A stretch of 64,000 bases of DNA from Rhinopithecus roxellana. Taxonomy: Eukaryota; Chordata; Mammalia; Primates; Cercopithecidae. The stretch spans positions 18,329,921 to 18,393,920 of the forward strand of contig NC_044554.1 in assembly GCF_007565055.1 (NCBI RefSeq), written 5' to 3'. The notes under the pieces were generated by a model, which saw only the letters and a list, made by a program, of their open reading frames with translations, was not told where the DNA came from and did no database searches. Of this stretch, positions 1 to 12,432 are shown piece by piece (within the stretch, counting starts at the first letter, position 1; each line of letters opens with the position of its first letter). The position numbers and the translations under genes were made by a program.

Positions 1-299
1 TATTTTTATTGTTTATTTGAGACAGAATCTAGCTCTGTCATCCAGGTTGGAGTACAGTGGCGTGATCTTGGCTCACTGCAAGCTCCGCCTCCTGGGTTCA
101 CGCCATTCTCCTGCCTCAGCCTGCTGAGTAGCTGAGACTACAGGTGCCCACCACCATGCCTGGTTAATTTTTTGTATTTTTAGCAGAGACGGAGTTTCAC
201 TGTGTTAGCCAGGATGGTCTCGAGCTCCTGACTTCATGATCTGCCTGCCTTGGCCTCCCAAAGTGCTGGGATTACAGGTGTGAGACACCACACCCAGCC
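1..299 (-). mobile_element. Alu SINE (AluS/Y-like), minus strand, cut by the window edge
   Basis: Reverse-complement Alu. The T-rich tail is at the left edge, the 'gagacagaatct' right end comes next, the middle follows, and the left-arm end 'ttacaggtgtgag...cacacccagcc' lies at about 270-298. Many CpG sites have decayed. It directly abuts L1 ORF1 sequence at 300, so it was probably inserted into that L1. The partner TSD would lie left of the window. Confidence 0.9.
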
Positions 300-581
300 C
301 ATCGGCTCATTTATGTTCTTCTCTAAATTGGTTATTCTAGTTAGCAATTTGTCTAACTTTGTTTCAAGGTTCTTAGCTTCCTTACGTTGGGTTAGAACAT
401 GCTCCTTTAGCTCAGAGGAGTTTGTTATTACCCATCTTCTGAAGTCTACTTCTGTCAATTCATCACACTTATTCTCCATCCAGTTTTGTTCCCTGGCTGG
501 TGAGGAGTTGTGATCCTTTGAAGGAGAAGAGGCATTCTGGTTTTGGGAGTTTTCAGCCTTATTGCGCTGGTTTCTTCCCAT
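300..581 (-). pseudogene. L1 ORF1 N-terminal remnant
   Basis: Reading leftward from the ATG at 581, about 94 codons of L1 ORF1 are open. They cover the charged Ser/Asn-rich N-terminus and the start of the coiled coil (for example 'KLDKLLTRITNLEKNI'). The frame then runs into the Alu at 299 and continues as Alu-encoded residues before stopping at 234. The RNA-recognition and C-terminal domains of ORF1p are absent, so no RNA-binding protein can be made. It is a remnant of a transposon gene, not a host gene. Confidence 0.85.
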
Positions 582-1763
582 CTTTGTGGATTCATCTACC
601 TTTGGTCTTTGATGCTGGTGACCTTTGGATGGGGTCTCTGAGTAGACATCCTTTTTGTTGATGTTGCTACTATTCCTTTCTGTTTGCTAGTTTTGCTTCT
701 AATATCAAGCCCCTTTTCTGCAGGTCTGCTGGAGTTTGCTGGAGCTCCACTCCAGGCTCTGTTTGCCTGGGTATCACTGGTGGAGACTTCAGAACAGTAA
801 ATATTGCTGCCTATTCCTTACTCTGGAAGATTTGTCCCAGAGGGGCACCTGCCAAATGCCAGCCATAGCCCTCCTGTATGAGGTGTCTGTTGGCCCCCAC
901 TGGGAGGTGTCTCCCAGTCAGGATATACAGGGGTCAGGGACCCACTTGAGGAGGCAGCCTGTCCTTTATCAGAGCTCGAACACTGTGCTGGGAGATCTGC
1001 TGCTCTCTTCAGAGCTGTCAGGCAGGGAAGTTTAAGTCTGCTGAAGCTGTGCCCACAGCCACCCCTTTCCCCAGGTGCTCTGTCCCAGGGAAATGGGGGT
1101 TTTATCTATAAGTCCCTGACTGGGACTCCTACCTTTTTTTTTTTTTTTTTTTTCAGAGATGTCCCTACCCAGAGGAGGAAATCTGGAGAGGCAGTCTGGC
1201 TGCAGCGGCCTTGCTGAGCTTTGGTGGGCTCCACCCAGTTCAAACTTCCTGGTGACTTTGCTTACACTGTGAGGGGAAAACCACCTGCTCAAGCCTCAGC
1301 AATGGCAGACGCCCCTCCCCCGACTATGTTGGAGCCTTCCAGTTCGACCTCATACTGCTGTGCTGGTAGCAAGAATTTCAAGCCTGCGGATCTTAGCTTG
1401 CTGGGCTCTGTCGGGGTGGGACCTGCCAAGCCAGGCACTGCAGGGAATCTCTTGGTCTGCTGGTTGTGAAGACTGTGGGAAAAGCACAGTGTCTGGGGTA
1501 GAGTGCACTGTTCCTCCCGGTACAGTCGCTCATGGCTTCCCTTGGCCAAGAAAGGGAAATCCCCCTACCTCTTGTGCTTTCAGGGTGAGGTGACGCCCTA
1601 CTCTGCTTCAGCTTGCCCTCTGTGGGCTACACCCACTGTCCAACCAGTCACAATGAGATGAACCTGGTACCTCAGTTGGAAATGCAGAAATCACCCACCT
1701 TCTGCACCGATCTCACTGGGACCTGCAGACTGGAGCTGTTCCTATTTGGCCATCTTGCCAACA
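300..1763 (-). mobile_element. 5' part of an older L1 (L1P type), minus strand
   Basis: Holds the L1 5'UTR (582-1,763) and the first part of ORF1 (300-581). The element's 5' end is the YY1-like 'ggccatcttgcc' at 1,748-1,759. Divergence from the other L1 copies here suggests an older subfamily. A 22-nt T run near 1,133-1,154 interrupts the 5'UTR. The rest of the element is beyond the Alu and outside the window. Confidence 0.85.
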
Positions 1764-2985
1764 AGTCCAAAAAGTCAATTTTTCTTTATAAACCTGGGAA
1801 AACATGATTCCTCCAAAGTAATCAAGATACTAAATCACCTGCTATTTAATTGGAGGTCTTGTATAGTGCATGAGATGTAGTACCTTCCTTGGTAGATTGA
1901 AGGCTGTTATTGCCACATTCTTTCTAAAGCAGAACTACCCCTCAATTTATTTTCAGTTAATTCGTTCTAATTATTTTGTAATATTGTCTTTTTAAAATGA
2001 GTTTTCCTTTCTAATTTGTGGTAGGAAGACTAGTATGTGGTTGATGTATGAGAAAAGTAAATCATAGAAACTGATGATATCAACAATTAGGAAATATTGC
2101 TAGAAGACACTATTCAAAAAAATCTGAGCACAAAAATAAAATAAAACTAGTTATTAAAAAACAAATTATTTACCTGGAAAAAGAGGAGAGAATAAGAAGA
2201 ACAGTATTTTTAGTGCAATTATCAAAGTATGATGATGCATAGACCAGGCAGAAGTAAGATGAAATATTCAGCATAGCAGCAGTTTTTGCATGACAGGCAG
2301 AACACATTTAATCCTGGACAGTATATAAAGGCAGAAATGCTCTGTAAAACTATATAATTAAGTGCAACTCTTAGCAGCTGCCCTTGTAAATCTCTAGAGA
2401 ACAGGCTGACTGAAGGTTAGGCTCAGTAGTTGTCCCTGTTCCAGTTGAATGATCTTTAAATTTGATCCCTAAATCACAGTAGCACCTAGGAAAAAGAATG
2501 CATTTGACACAGATTTCTTTTCTGTAGGAGAGTCAAAAAGACAAAAACAAAAACAAACAACAACAACAACAAAAAAAACAAGGGCTAAGAGAGATGGTCT
2601 ATAAAAAAAGAGCTTGCTCACGTCATCTAAAATCTTATAAGCACCATGCATTTGTCTTGAAGAATTAAACCCTTGGGACCAAGTCTATGCAGGAGATGCT
2701 GAGTATCAGGAAAACTAGCTATTGGAGTATACCAATAAATTCATAAGTTAGCATAAGAATTTAAGTGACTCCTGAGATTGGCCAGGAGAAAAAGGTAATT
2801 ACTGTCAGAAATTTACATGTTGAATAGGGGATTGGGTGTTGAATTTGGTTCTTCCTTGTCCTCCACTAACTCTTAGGCCTATAGTGACCACATGTTCTGT
2901 TTTTACACAGGACAATCTTTATTTAACTGAGACGATTGTTAATTTTTATTCTCAAAATCATTTCAGTTTGGATAATGAGTTATAC
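1764..2985. other. Unassigned AT-rich DNA with a CAA-rich tract
   Basis: No gene or clear repeat family was recognised. A CAA/A-rich low-complexity tract lies at about 2,538-2,580. Short open frames here (for example 2,469-2,651) only translate that tract. Confidence 0.6.
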
Positions 2986-3700
2986 ATGTTCATTCCCTTG
3001 AAGACTAAATCTCTCAATTCTAAACATCTCTTGAACCTGTCCACTTCTGCCAACTCCACTCCCTCACAGTTTTATCTTTTACAAGGACTACTGCAGAAAT
3101 CTTATATCTTCTATTCTTGCTCCTCTCAAGTTCATTTTGCACAATACTGCAGGGAGTCTTTTAAAAACAAAATTATGACACTTCCCTTCTTAAAATCTTT
3201 CCCATGTTCTCCTTTGTGTCTAGGCAGATAAAGATCTGCATGATCTGGGCACCCCCCTACCCCTCCAACCCATCTTATACCATCCTCTCTTTTGTTTTCT
3301 AATTTCTTGACCATACTAGATTTCATAGAGTTCTGTCAGCTGTCTCAGAGCTTTCACAGATGTTCTTTCTAGCACAGACTTCTTCTTCCTAACTTCTTTC
3401 TTCTAGTCTTATTCTTATTAATCCTTTTGATGTCAGTTTAAGTGCCACTTCTTTCAGAGACACCCTCATAGATTTTCACAGACTAGGCAAGTCTGCTCCT
3501 ACAATAATGACAATAATGACAGTAATGCACAATTCTTCATAATACCCAGACAGAGAATTTCAAAATGTAAATTTGTATGCCCCACTAGGTGATAAGTTTC
3601 AAAAAAAAAAAAGGGGACTGTATTTTATCTTGTTTGTCACTAGATATCTACCACCTTATCATATATTGAATGTTCAACAACTTTTTGTTGAAATAATAAC
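2986..3700 (+). mobile_element. L2 LINE 3' remnant
   Basis: The order of phrases follows the mammalian L2 3' region. It begins with a pyrimidine-rich stretch, then 'atgacacttcccttcttaaa', 'gatctgcatgatctgg', the 'aagtgccacttctttcagag' stretch, 'cccactaggtgataag', and ends with 'tatattgaatgttcaacaac' and 'ttgttgaaa'. Highly diverged. The 131-codon frame at 2,836-3,231 falls in it and looks incidental. Confidence 0.7.
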
Positions 3701-4330
3701 CAAAAAGAGAGTTACCATCTTAGGCATCTAAATATGACCAAAAGTGCCTATGTAGCCCTTGACTTTAAACACCATCTTGAAATACATGCTGTAAATATTT
3801 TGTAATAAACATTATATTCTATTTTATTATTCTTCACAATTGAACCCACAGTGAATTAACTTTAGTCCAATAGGCATCAGATTAAGGTAAAAGACACATG
3901 CTTTTTAACACATCTAATTATTTCATTTTTATCTCAATTATGTTGACCTTATGGAATCAACATTTCATTCAAAAGTTATTCTTAATGCTTTCACTTCTCT
4001 GCTTTCTATTCATTTCTAAGAAGAGGATAAATGTAATAAAATAATCAAGTATTTAAGCAAAAATTGATGTATAAAGATGTTTACTCAGCTCAAATGGTTG
4101 ACTGAAAGGAAGTACTATGATATAACAGCTAGAAATATTTGTCAACTGAGGCATGAAAAGTTGAATTAAGTACGTGAAAATCAATGTGAGGATATTTGCT
4201 GTTACATACATTACATACTTTCTGATCAATATGTGCTGTCAGAAAGTCAAACATGCATGATGGGAAAGCCAAACAGGAAATCTGAGGACCATCTGCAGTA
4301 TAATTCAGTTAATATTTAGGATCTATTTCT
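3701..4330. other. Unassigned AT-rich DNA
   Basis: No repeat, RNA or coding signal that I can support. Confidence 0.6.
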
Positions 4331-4600
4331 GTTAGGGTGAATTCAGCTACAGTATAGAGATATCCAACTAACTGTGGCTTAATCAATGAAGATATGTCAT
4401 TATCTCATAAAACAAGAACTCTGAAGGTTGGTACTTCCACAGTTTGGTATAGTGGTTCAAACATTTCATCAGAAACTAAATCTTTCTGACTTGTTCTTTC
4501 ATTCTAATCTTTTTCTGTAGGTTTTTACCTTGTGAATGTAAGACAGCTGCTTCAGCTCCAATGATCAAATCCTCCCACAACCACAGTCATGGAAAGAATT
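4331..4600 (+). repeat. Ancient interspersed repeat, family not named
   Basis: Phrases such as 'gaattcagctacagtata', 'tgtcattatctcataaaa', 'aactctgaaggttgg' and 'agctgcttcagctccaatga' occur in the order of a common old mammalian repeat that I recognise by pattern but cannot name. Much diverged. A repeat-library search would settle the name. Confidence 0.4.
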
Positions 4601-4979
4601 ATGTAGCGGGGGGAATACAACCTCGATCCTTTTCTCGATCCTCTCTCTTTTTATCCAGTAAATAAGACTTTTTTAGAAGCCACTCAAAAGATTTCCCATT
4701 ATGTCTTATTGATCAGAGCTGGATCACATGTTCACTCCTGGATGTATCACTAACAGAGGGGAATGAAATTTCTATGACTGCCTTAGAGCAATCATGATTT
4801 ATCTCCCAGGATGAAGGAAGTCTTACCTTCCATGAGAATAAAGAATCTCATCTTACTACATGAGTTGGAGTCAGCTTGTGGGTAGGCAACAATATTTGCC
4901 ATAGAAACCTGTCAGGATTGTATCAGATTCCTCTGATTTAGAAAAGCAAAATAAGTGTAGTGAATAAATTATATCATTA

Positions 4980-5269
4980 GGCTGGGCATGCTGGCTCACA
5001 TCTGTAATCCCAGCACTTTGGAAGGCTGATGTGGACAGATCGCTTGAGTCCAGGAGTTCAAGGCCAGCCTGGGCAACATGGCAAGACCCCATGTCTACAA
5101 AAATATATATAAAAAGTAGCCAGGCATGGTGGTGTGTGCCCATAGTCCCAGCTACTCAGGATGCTGAGGTGGGGAGTATGACTTGAACCCAGGAAGTGGA
5201 GGTTGCAGTGAGCTGAGATCACGCCACTGCACTCCAGCCTTGGCAACAGAGCCAGACTCTCTTTCAATA
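4980..5269 (+). mobile_element. Alu SINE, old (AluJ-like)
   Basis: Plus-strand dimeric Alu from 'ggctgggcatgctggctca' to 'agccagactctctttca'. Its J-type signs are 'cttgagtccaggagttcaag' and 'gcaacatggcaagacccc'. Flanking copies of 'atatcatta' at 4,971-4,979 and 5,273-5,281 look like the target-site duplication. Antisense frames here (4,871-5,279) are Alu translations. Confidence 0.9.
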
Positions 5270-5281
5270 ATAATATCATTA

Positions 5282-6949
5282 AAAATCTTGCCTCTAAACA
5301 TTCTAATAAAAAGGAGTTTCAGGGAAAGCACAACTATTTCTAAAACAGGAGGGAATAAGTTATAAACAAAACCACACAAATTGTTAAAATATCAATTCCA
5401 TTTTGGAAAATACAAATATCTGGGCAGTTTTAGAGACTCAAATAATATGATACTTAAAAAAATCTGTATTCAGAGCCACTTTCATCAATGCTCACAGCAA
5501 ATACATACTAATTGGCTAAAGATTTTATTTAGCTCCATGGTTTTTGTAATCTCATTATACTTAAGGGTGGACAAAAGACAAGCAAAAATATGGAGCAACC
5601 TTTCATACTCAAACTTTTGCTTCCACTCCACCTGCAATTATATTCTCAACTTTATGGTGCATCAAACTCAATGACATAAAAGCCATCTCAAATCACTTCA
5701 ACCTTTCCAATGCATCCTAGAGATATATTGGCTCTGAACCAAGCACCCAGGTACTAACTAGTTTAGTTTTAATTTAGAGCAGATGGACTAGGGTTCTCAA
5801 GGTTGCATTGAGAGGATCTACTTGGAGGATACCTCATGGTCTCTGTAACACAGCAGATGGTGAAAATATTTTAAGGCTATTTTCAAATGATGTTAGCGAA
5901 ACTACATTTCTATGAATTGTCTTATATGGCTTTCATAAATATGATTTTTCTTCCGAATCAAGAATAACAATGATAGAGCTTAGCAGGGTTCTTCTGAGAT
6001 GTCATTATCAACAATGACACACAGAGGATTTATATTCAAAGTGTAAAGATGAATTGCAAGCGAGAAAACATTAGATCTCATAAGACAAATAGACAGATAT
6101 TGATAAATGATGTTATAATGCATATTCTGTTTTCCTGTATGACAGGAAATAATTTCTATCTCCTGTTATATTAGACTTCTAAATTGATGTTTCTTTTTGG
6201 AAGATAAGCAAAATTTAATTCTTTTTGACCCCACAAGAAACTAACAATGTAGACATACTATAGATGTCCAATAAGTTTTTCTTTCTTCTTTTTAATATAA
6301 CTTTTATTTTTAAAGGTAAAATACTGTGGTGGACATTTGCCATTTGGAGCAATACCAGGCATCTACTTCTTCCATTCTAAATTTCTCTGGGGAAATTACT
6401 TTATTCCTATTGCCTGATACCTGTTACAAGGGCAATTCCTGGTTACCACGTCCTAAAATGAAAAGAGGAAAATGGAAAATCCTCAGATTCTTTACTTTTC
6501 CTAAAATACCAGGGACTGGAATATGGCATAAGCTGGGCTAATGATACCATTTATTTGGGGATTTTGAATTTTGAGTGATGCAAGGGTGAGAAGAAATATA
6601 AAGCTCACTTGTTACAGCAGCAGAGGCAGAAGAGGTGATTCTGTCTGAATTAAAACATTTACTGAAGGTGATTCTGTCCTAATTGTTATACTGTGTTTCC
6701 TATTTCCCATCTGATTCTTGGTTCTGAACAAATCCCAAGCTAGCTTTCATTATTCTTTTAAGAAATTCCCTTTGGCTTAACTAGAGTTGGCTTCTATTAT
6801 TTGTAATAAAAATTGAAAAATACAGAGAGGCAAAATTAGATAATCCATAATATGTTTTGTAGCCTTGTTTTCATTAATTATTATTTTCCATGATTAATAA
6901 ATAATAAATGTTACAGAAAATAAATTTTAATGGTTACCTAGCATATATT
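5282..6949. other. Unassigned AT-rich DNA
   Basis: No gene, RNA or repeat family recognised. The short frames at 5,381-5,674 and 6,326-6,541 have no recognisable protein features. Confidence 0.55.
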
Positions 6950-7220
6950 TACATGGATATACTGTATAGTACACTATAGTCTAATCAGTGCTAGATATTT
7001 ACATGTTTTTTACTATTGTAAATAATTCTCTATTAGCATCTTATGTAAGTGTCATTGCATATAATTTTTATTTTTTTCCCTTAGAATAAATTTCTAAAAG
7101 TGAAATTGTTGGGACAAAATGTAATATCAGTTTTGAAGCTTTGAGTTATACAGAATTTGCCCCACAAGGAAGACTGCACTTACTTCTACTCCAGCAGCAA
7201 TGTATGAAGATGTAGTCTGA
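6950..7220 (-). mobile_element. Old L1M fragment, minus strand
   Basis: The stretch around 7,080-7,210 ('aaatttctaaaagtgaaatt', 'gttgggacaaaatg', 'ccagcagcaatgtatgaaga') follows the antisense of an old L1M 3' region. It is short and much diverged, so the exact limits are approximate. Confidence 0.55.
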
Positions 7221-9885
7221 TAAGATCTTATCCATAAGTTTCACTGTAAGATGGAGGATGGGAGAATATAAAGCTCTTCAACTTTACTTGCCCAAATACA
7301 GTTTAGAAAGCAATCAGCCTTTCATGTGAAGAGCCCCATGGAATAAAGGGGAAGAGTTACAACAGAACTCAATGCATGTCTCACACTATTTAAGTGTCCT
7401 TCACAGAGTTCTTAGTACAGCTGAATATAAACCAATTCCATAGGTGTTTTTTTTTTTTTTTTTTTTTTTTTAGGTGAATGGATACTGTCTAGGCTCTCAT
7501 AGTGAGGTGGGAAGAAAAAATGGAAAGAATGAAATAAATCCCAGCTAGCTTTCATTACAGCTACTACTCAGTTAACTGACCCTATACTCCAGGCTCAGGA
7601 ATGAAAGGATTTCCTATCTACCGAAGGTATATTTACACAAAAGGCACTGCTAAAATCCATTCTAAAGTTGGAATGCCTAGAAAGAGACTGAAAATCACAA
7701 AGTCTACTCTTGGCTCACAATGCTTTCTCTAGGTTGTTGTATAAAAATAACATGGCATTTTCCTTAGTTACCTGACATTTATTTTAACTCATATGCAATG
7801 CAATAAAAGAGGCTATCTAGCTAGATCTGTGCTCAAACAATACTATCTTGGTAATTGGAAGCCGATGAGAACCAATTTTTATAATTTAGCTACTATATAC
7901 CAAGGAAATATACCAATAAACACGTTTTTAAAAATTTATTGTATTTGTCATCAACTCAATGGGTATGTTAGCCCATGTGTATGCGTAAGTTTGTGTGCAT
8001 ATAAATGTGTGTGTGTGTGTGTACTCTGAAAAAATCCAAGAGCCTCAAGTGGTCCAAGCTCAGTGAGGTGTTAAATTCATGGAATCACAGTTAATGCAGG
8101 AAAAAAGTAATGAAAATACTCCAATTCTTTTCTCTATCTTTCATAGATAAATGCATGTTTAATGCACAGCTAGTATCTTGAGAATTCTTTTCTCCCCACC
8201 CTAATTTTCTTTACATAGCATCTGTTCCCTAATTCATTTCTCCCAATCTCAATTCCCCATTGTCCAAAATTCAGCTTTTTTTCCTTTCTCTCCCCTCCTC
8301 ATTTCTCAGCTGTTTATAATATAGAATCACTTAGTGCCTCTAACACCTTAAATATTTCCTCTGCTTAAAGTATTATCTGATTATGCATAACTAAGGTGCA
8401 TCCAAATGCTGCCATGGTAAGCACCTGTAATCTGGGGGAAGAAGGGGAATATTGTAACAATTCAAGTATTCATTGTTTTAATTCTAATGATACTTTAATA
8501 CTTTTCTGTGACATATTCATACACAATTTAAGAGGAAACAGCTTCACAAGTGGTAGGTAATGTGTTCTATGTCAATATTAAAGGTTTCTGGTCTAATTGA
8601 CACACATATTCTCCAGGGGAACAGGAACATATAAACAATGACTTAAAAACAGAAAATTTTATTTTGTATTTGAAGACAAGACCAAAGAAGATAGTGCTTT
8701 CAGGCTCTATCTAATATATTTATTAGTTAGTGCCTTAAGTAGCTATGGTCATTTCTATTTTTTCAAAAAAGAAACTTACACTGGCAAGATACAAATGGTT
8801 GAAGTATTCACATGTCTAGACATGAAACTAGAAAACCTAATTATCAATAGAATTGTCATAGATTCAAAAATTTCTAAATAGCCCTAAAAATTCCTCTAGT
8901 AACATAACTATAGCTACTGATACTTTTTGACTATAAGTTTACATTACTTTATTTCTAAAGCCATTATCTGTATTGTACAGAACACAGAAATGTATATTCG
9001 TTAAAAAAATGGTGCAATTCTCTGGGTAAAATAATTTCACAATGTATTACTGGTATATTATTGATACCTAAGGCTTTAGCCTTCTCCTTTAAAAATAGTG
9101 AGGTACTAACATAATTATGTTTTGGAAGGAGAAAAGAGTAAGAGATTGCCAGCACTAATGATTTGCCAACAGAGTTCATCTTTTGCAATTTAATGTTAGC
9201 TGTAGACTGAGATCTCAGACACTGTTTCATTTCTCTCTTAATTACTTAACCTATTTGACTGCTTCAAATGTTCACAGTGACCCTTCCTTAATGTTTATTT
9301 CTATTATATGAGGCATCTGTTTAGATGCATATGCTGAATTAATTTTTTTATATATTCCAAATTTATGTTGATGTCATAAAAGACTCGGTATTAATGAAAT
9401 TCATTTTTCAACGGTCCAAAATGTATAATCAATGACAAAATGTTTCTCTAGGGAGCAATAAAACTAAACATAGCTAAAGTATACTGGGCAGCTCACTGAG
9501 TTTTTGAATAAGGGTCAATAAATTATGTATATTCTCTGCATCCAACTGCTGGCCTCAGTAGCTGCTTAATGACCAGGTAAAATAAATAATTACTTAGTCC
9601 TACTCAGACATAATAATATCTGCTAGAAGCACCCAAATTATTGGTTGTGAAGAAAAATGTTTTAAATAGTTTTTAAAGTCTTTCTTTTGGCTTTTAATTC
9701 AAACTAATATATCATCAAGTATATATAGAATATCTTCTCTGTGCAGTATGCCTCAGTATATAGAAAAGATAGGAGTGCTCCTATCCTCAAAGCTCTTATA
9801 TTCTAATGGATGTGGAGAGTAAGGAGTTGATGCATATAGTGCAAAACATCACTGTTACATAAGCACTCTAGAGTAATTTCTTTCA
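7221..9885. other. Unassigned DNA with simple repeats
   Basis: A run of about 27 T lies at 7,446-7,472. A short (GT)n lies at about 8,006-8,021. A pyrimidine-rich stretch covers 8,185-8,310. No gene, RNA or interspersed repeat was confidently recognised in the rest. Confidence 0.55.
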
Positions 9886-10685
9886 CTCTTAATATCTAAC
9901 TCATCAAAAGTCAAATGTCCTTTTGATTTTCTCCTAAATCTCTCAAATCTGTCAACTGCTCTCTATCAGTTACCATACCGGTCCAAGCTGTATCATCTAT
10001 TTGGTCTCTAGAGTAGTCTCCTAATGATTCTTCCCACATTCACTCTTACTCCATGAAAATCCATTGTCCACAGCAGCCAAAGAAACTTTTCAAAACTGCA
10101 TCTGATCCTGTCCCCAACCCATCCTCCCCCAAACACACAGTTCCTATATGGTTTCCCATTGTACTTAGGATAGAAATCAAGGTCCTTAACCTGACTACAC
10201 AGATACGGCCCTGCCTATGCTATCATCCCCCCTACCCCTGGCTTACATGCCCAGTTTTACAGTGTACACAAGGGCCTTCTCACAGTGCTCTTACCTATCA
10301 ATCTCCTTCTAATCATTGGATGGGGCCACCAGCCTGGGACACTCTTACTCCTACTCTGTGTCTGCTTTACTTAACGAATGTGTATTTATCTCAATCTCAG
10401 TTCAAAGGTCATTTCCTAAGAAACCATAGCATGCTAGAATTCAATCAGGTTCCTTTGTCACAAATTCTCCTAGTAGTGATTTTATTTGCTCACTTTGCAG
10501 TGTTTATTTATGCCTTCATGTAATTAAATACCCAATTATTGCCTATGTCTCTTGCCAAAGTGTATGCTCTATAAAGCAAGAACAGTGTTGGTTTTGGTTA
10601 CCTATACATCATCACTAGCATACGCATTGCACATGGAAGTTTCTCAGTTAGTACTTGTTGAATAAATGAACAAATAAGCTTGGGG
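9886..10685 (+). mobile_element. L2 LINE 3' remnant
   Basis: Follows the L2 3' order: 'actgcatctgatcctgtcc', 'tggtttcccattgtactta', 'aggatagaaatcaaggtcct', 'acggccctgcctatgct', 'tcaaaggtcatttcctaag', 'gtatgctctataaagcaaga', and the ending 'cttgttgaataaatgaacaa'. The 156-codon frame at 10,053-10,523 lies inside and is judged incidental. Confidence 0.75.
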
Positions 10686-11035
10686 AGGGAAACATCAGTT
10701 GTAAATGTGGGACTCAGTAATAAAAATAAAATTCTTGCTAGTCTATGTTAACTAAAAATTATCTTGGATATGAACTGTTAAAAAATAAACAAGCTAAGAG
10801 TGCAATTAACAAATATTCTCAAAATAGTCTTTTAGGGTGCTGTTTCTTCCTCTCCTGTCCCCAGTATCAAGAGGGGATAATATTCTTATGTAGCTCATAT
10901 CAGAACTTTTTCCATATGGGATGACATTGGTTTATGAAAGGTAAAAAATGAAGCTTTCAGACATAGACACTTCATAAAAGCCACTTTAAAACACTGAAAT
11001 GATTAAATTTGATGCCTCAAAAGTAATGCTATTGT
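10686..11035. other. Unassigned DNA
   Basis: AT-rich, with no recognisable element. Confidence 0.5.
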
Positions 11036-12174
11036 AGTTGCTGGTCCTACTTTTTGGCTACTATGAATAATGTTGCTATGAACATTCATGTACAAGTTTT
11101 CTGTTGACATACATTTTCATTTCTCTCTAGTAGTGGAATTACTGAGTCATAGGGTAACTTTCCTTGATAAAGTGACTATTCAAATTTTTGCTCATTTGTT
11201 AATTGAGTTATATGTCTTTTTATTGTTGAATTGTATGAAGTCTTTATATATTTTGAATACCACTCCATTACCAGATATATGATTTATAAGTATTTTCTTC
11301 CATTACATGAGTTACCTCTTTACCTTCTGGATAGTGTTCTTTAAGACACAATAGTTTTAATTTTGATGAAATCACGTATATCTATCTTCTGTTTCGTCAC
11401 TTGTTCTTTAGGTGTGATATCTAAGAAACCATTGCCTAATCTAAGGTCATAAAGATTTACACCTGTGTTTCCATTTAAGTGTTTTAGAGATTTAGCCCTT
11501 TCATATAAGGTTTATGATACATTTTTAGTTTATATTTGTATATGGCCGGAGGAAGGGACCCAACTTCATTCTCTGACATGTGGATACACAGTTGTCCCAG
11601 AACCATTTGTTGAGAAGTTTATTCATTTTCCCATTGAATTATCTTGGCATTCTTGTCAAAAATCAAGTGACCACATGTGTATGCATTTATTTCTGGACCC
11701 CAAATTCTGTTTAACTGGTCTATATGTCTGTCCTTATGCCATTGCCACAGTGTTCACATAAGTTCTGAAATTAGAATTTAAAAGCTCTGCTACTTTATTT
11801 TTACTTTTCAAAATGGTTTTGGTTATTCAGGGTCCCCTGAGATTACACGTGTATCTTAGGATCAGTTTTTCCATTTTTGCATAAAAGACGATTGAGATTT
11901 TGATAGTGATGGTATTGAATCTGTAGATCCCTTGGGAGTTGGAGGGTATTGCCCTGTTAACAATATTAAGTCTTCTAATCCATGCTCACAGGATGTCTTT
12001 CTAGTTATTTAGGCCTTCTTTACTTTTTTTCAGCAATGTTTTGTTTTGTACATTTTGGTTACATTAACTCTTAAGTATTTTTGTCTGATGCTATTATAAA
12101 TAAAATTGTTTTAATTTGCTTTTTCAATTGTTCATTGATTATATATATGAATACAAATGATTTTTTTGTACATA
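11036..12174 (-). mobile_element. Ancient L1M, segment 1 of 3 (ORF2 C-terminal part)
   Basis: Antisense of an old L1M ORF2, with phrases such as 'gctactatgaataatgttgc', 'gtagtggaattactgagtca', 'aaaccattgcctaatctaag' and 'gttggagggtattgcc'. It stops at 12,174, where L1-A is inserted, and resumes at 18,372. The sequence is continuous across that gap when the duplicated target is removed. Confidence 0.85.
12160..12173. repeat. Left target-site duplication of L1-A
   Basis: 'atttttttgtacat' here matches 'atttttttgtatat' at 18,372-18,385 with one mismatch. The two copies flank the minus-strand L1-A. Confidence 0.75.
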
Positions 12175-12432
12175 TATATTTTTTGTTTGTTTCTTTGTTT
12201 GTTTTTTATTATTATACTTTAAGTTCTAGGGTACATGTGCATAACGTGCAGGTTTGTTACATATGTATACTTGTGCCATGTTGGTGTGCTGCACCCATCA
12301 ACTCGTCAGCACCCATCAATTCATCATTGATATCAGGTATAACTCCCAATGCAATCCCTCCCACCTCCCCCCTCCCCATGATAGGCCCCGGTGTGTGATG
12401 TTCCTCTTCCCGAGTCCAAGTGATCTCGTTGT

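Noticed and set aside
2836..3231. 131-codon open frame
   Set aside because: It overlaps another L2 remnant and has low-complexity, Ser/Leu-rich content without a recognisable domain.
10053..10523. 156-codon open frame that could be a host gene
   Set aside because: It lies inside an L2 remnant, has no recognisable domain, no splice or promoter context, and its translation follows L2 noncoding phrases.
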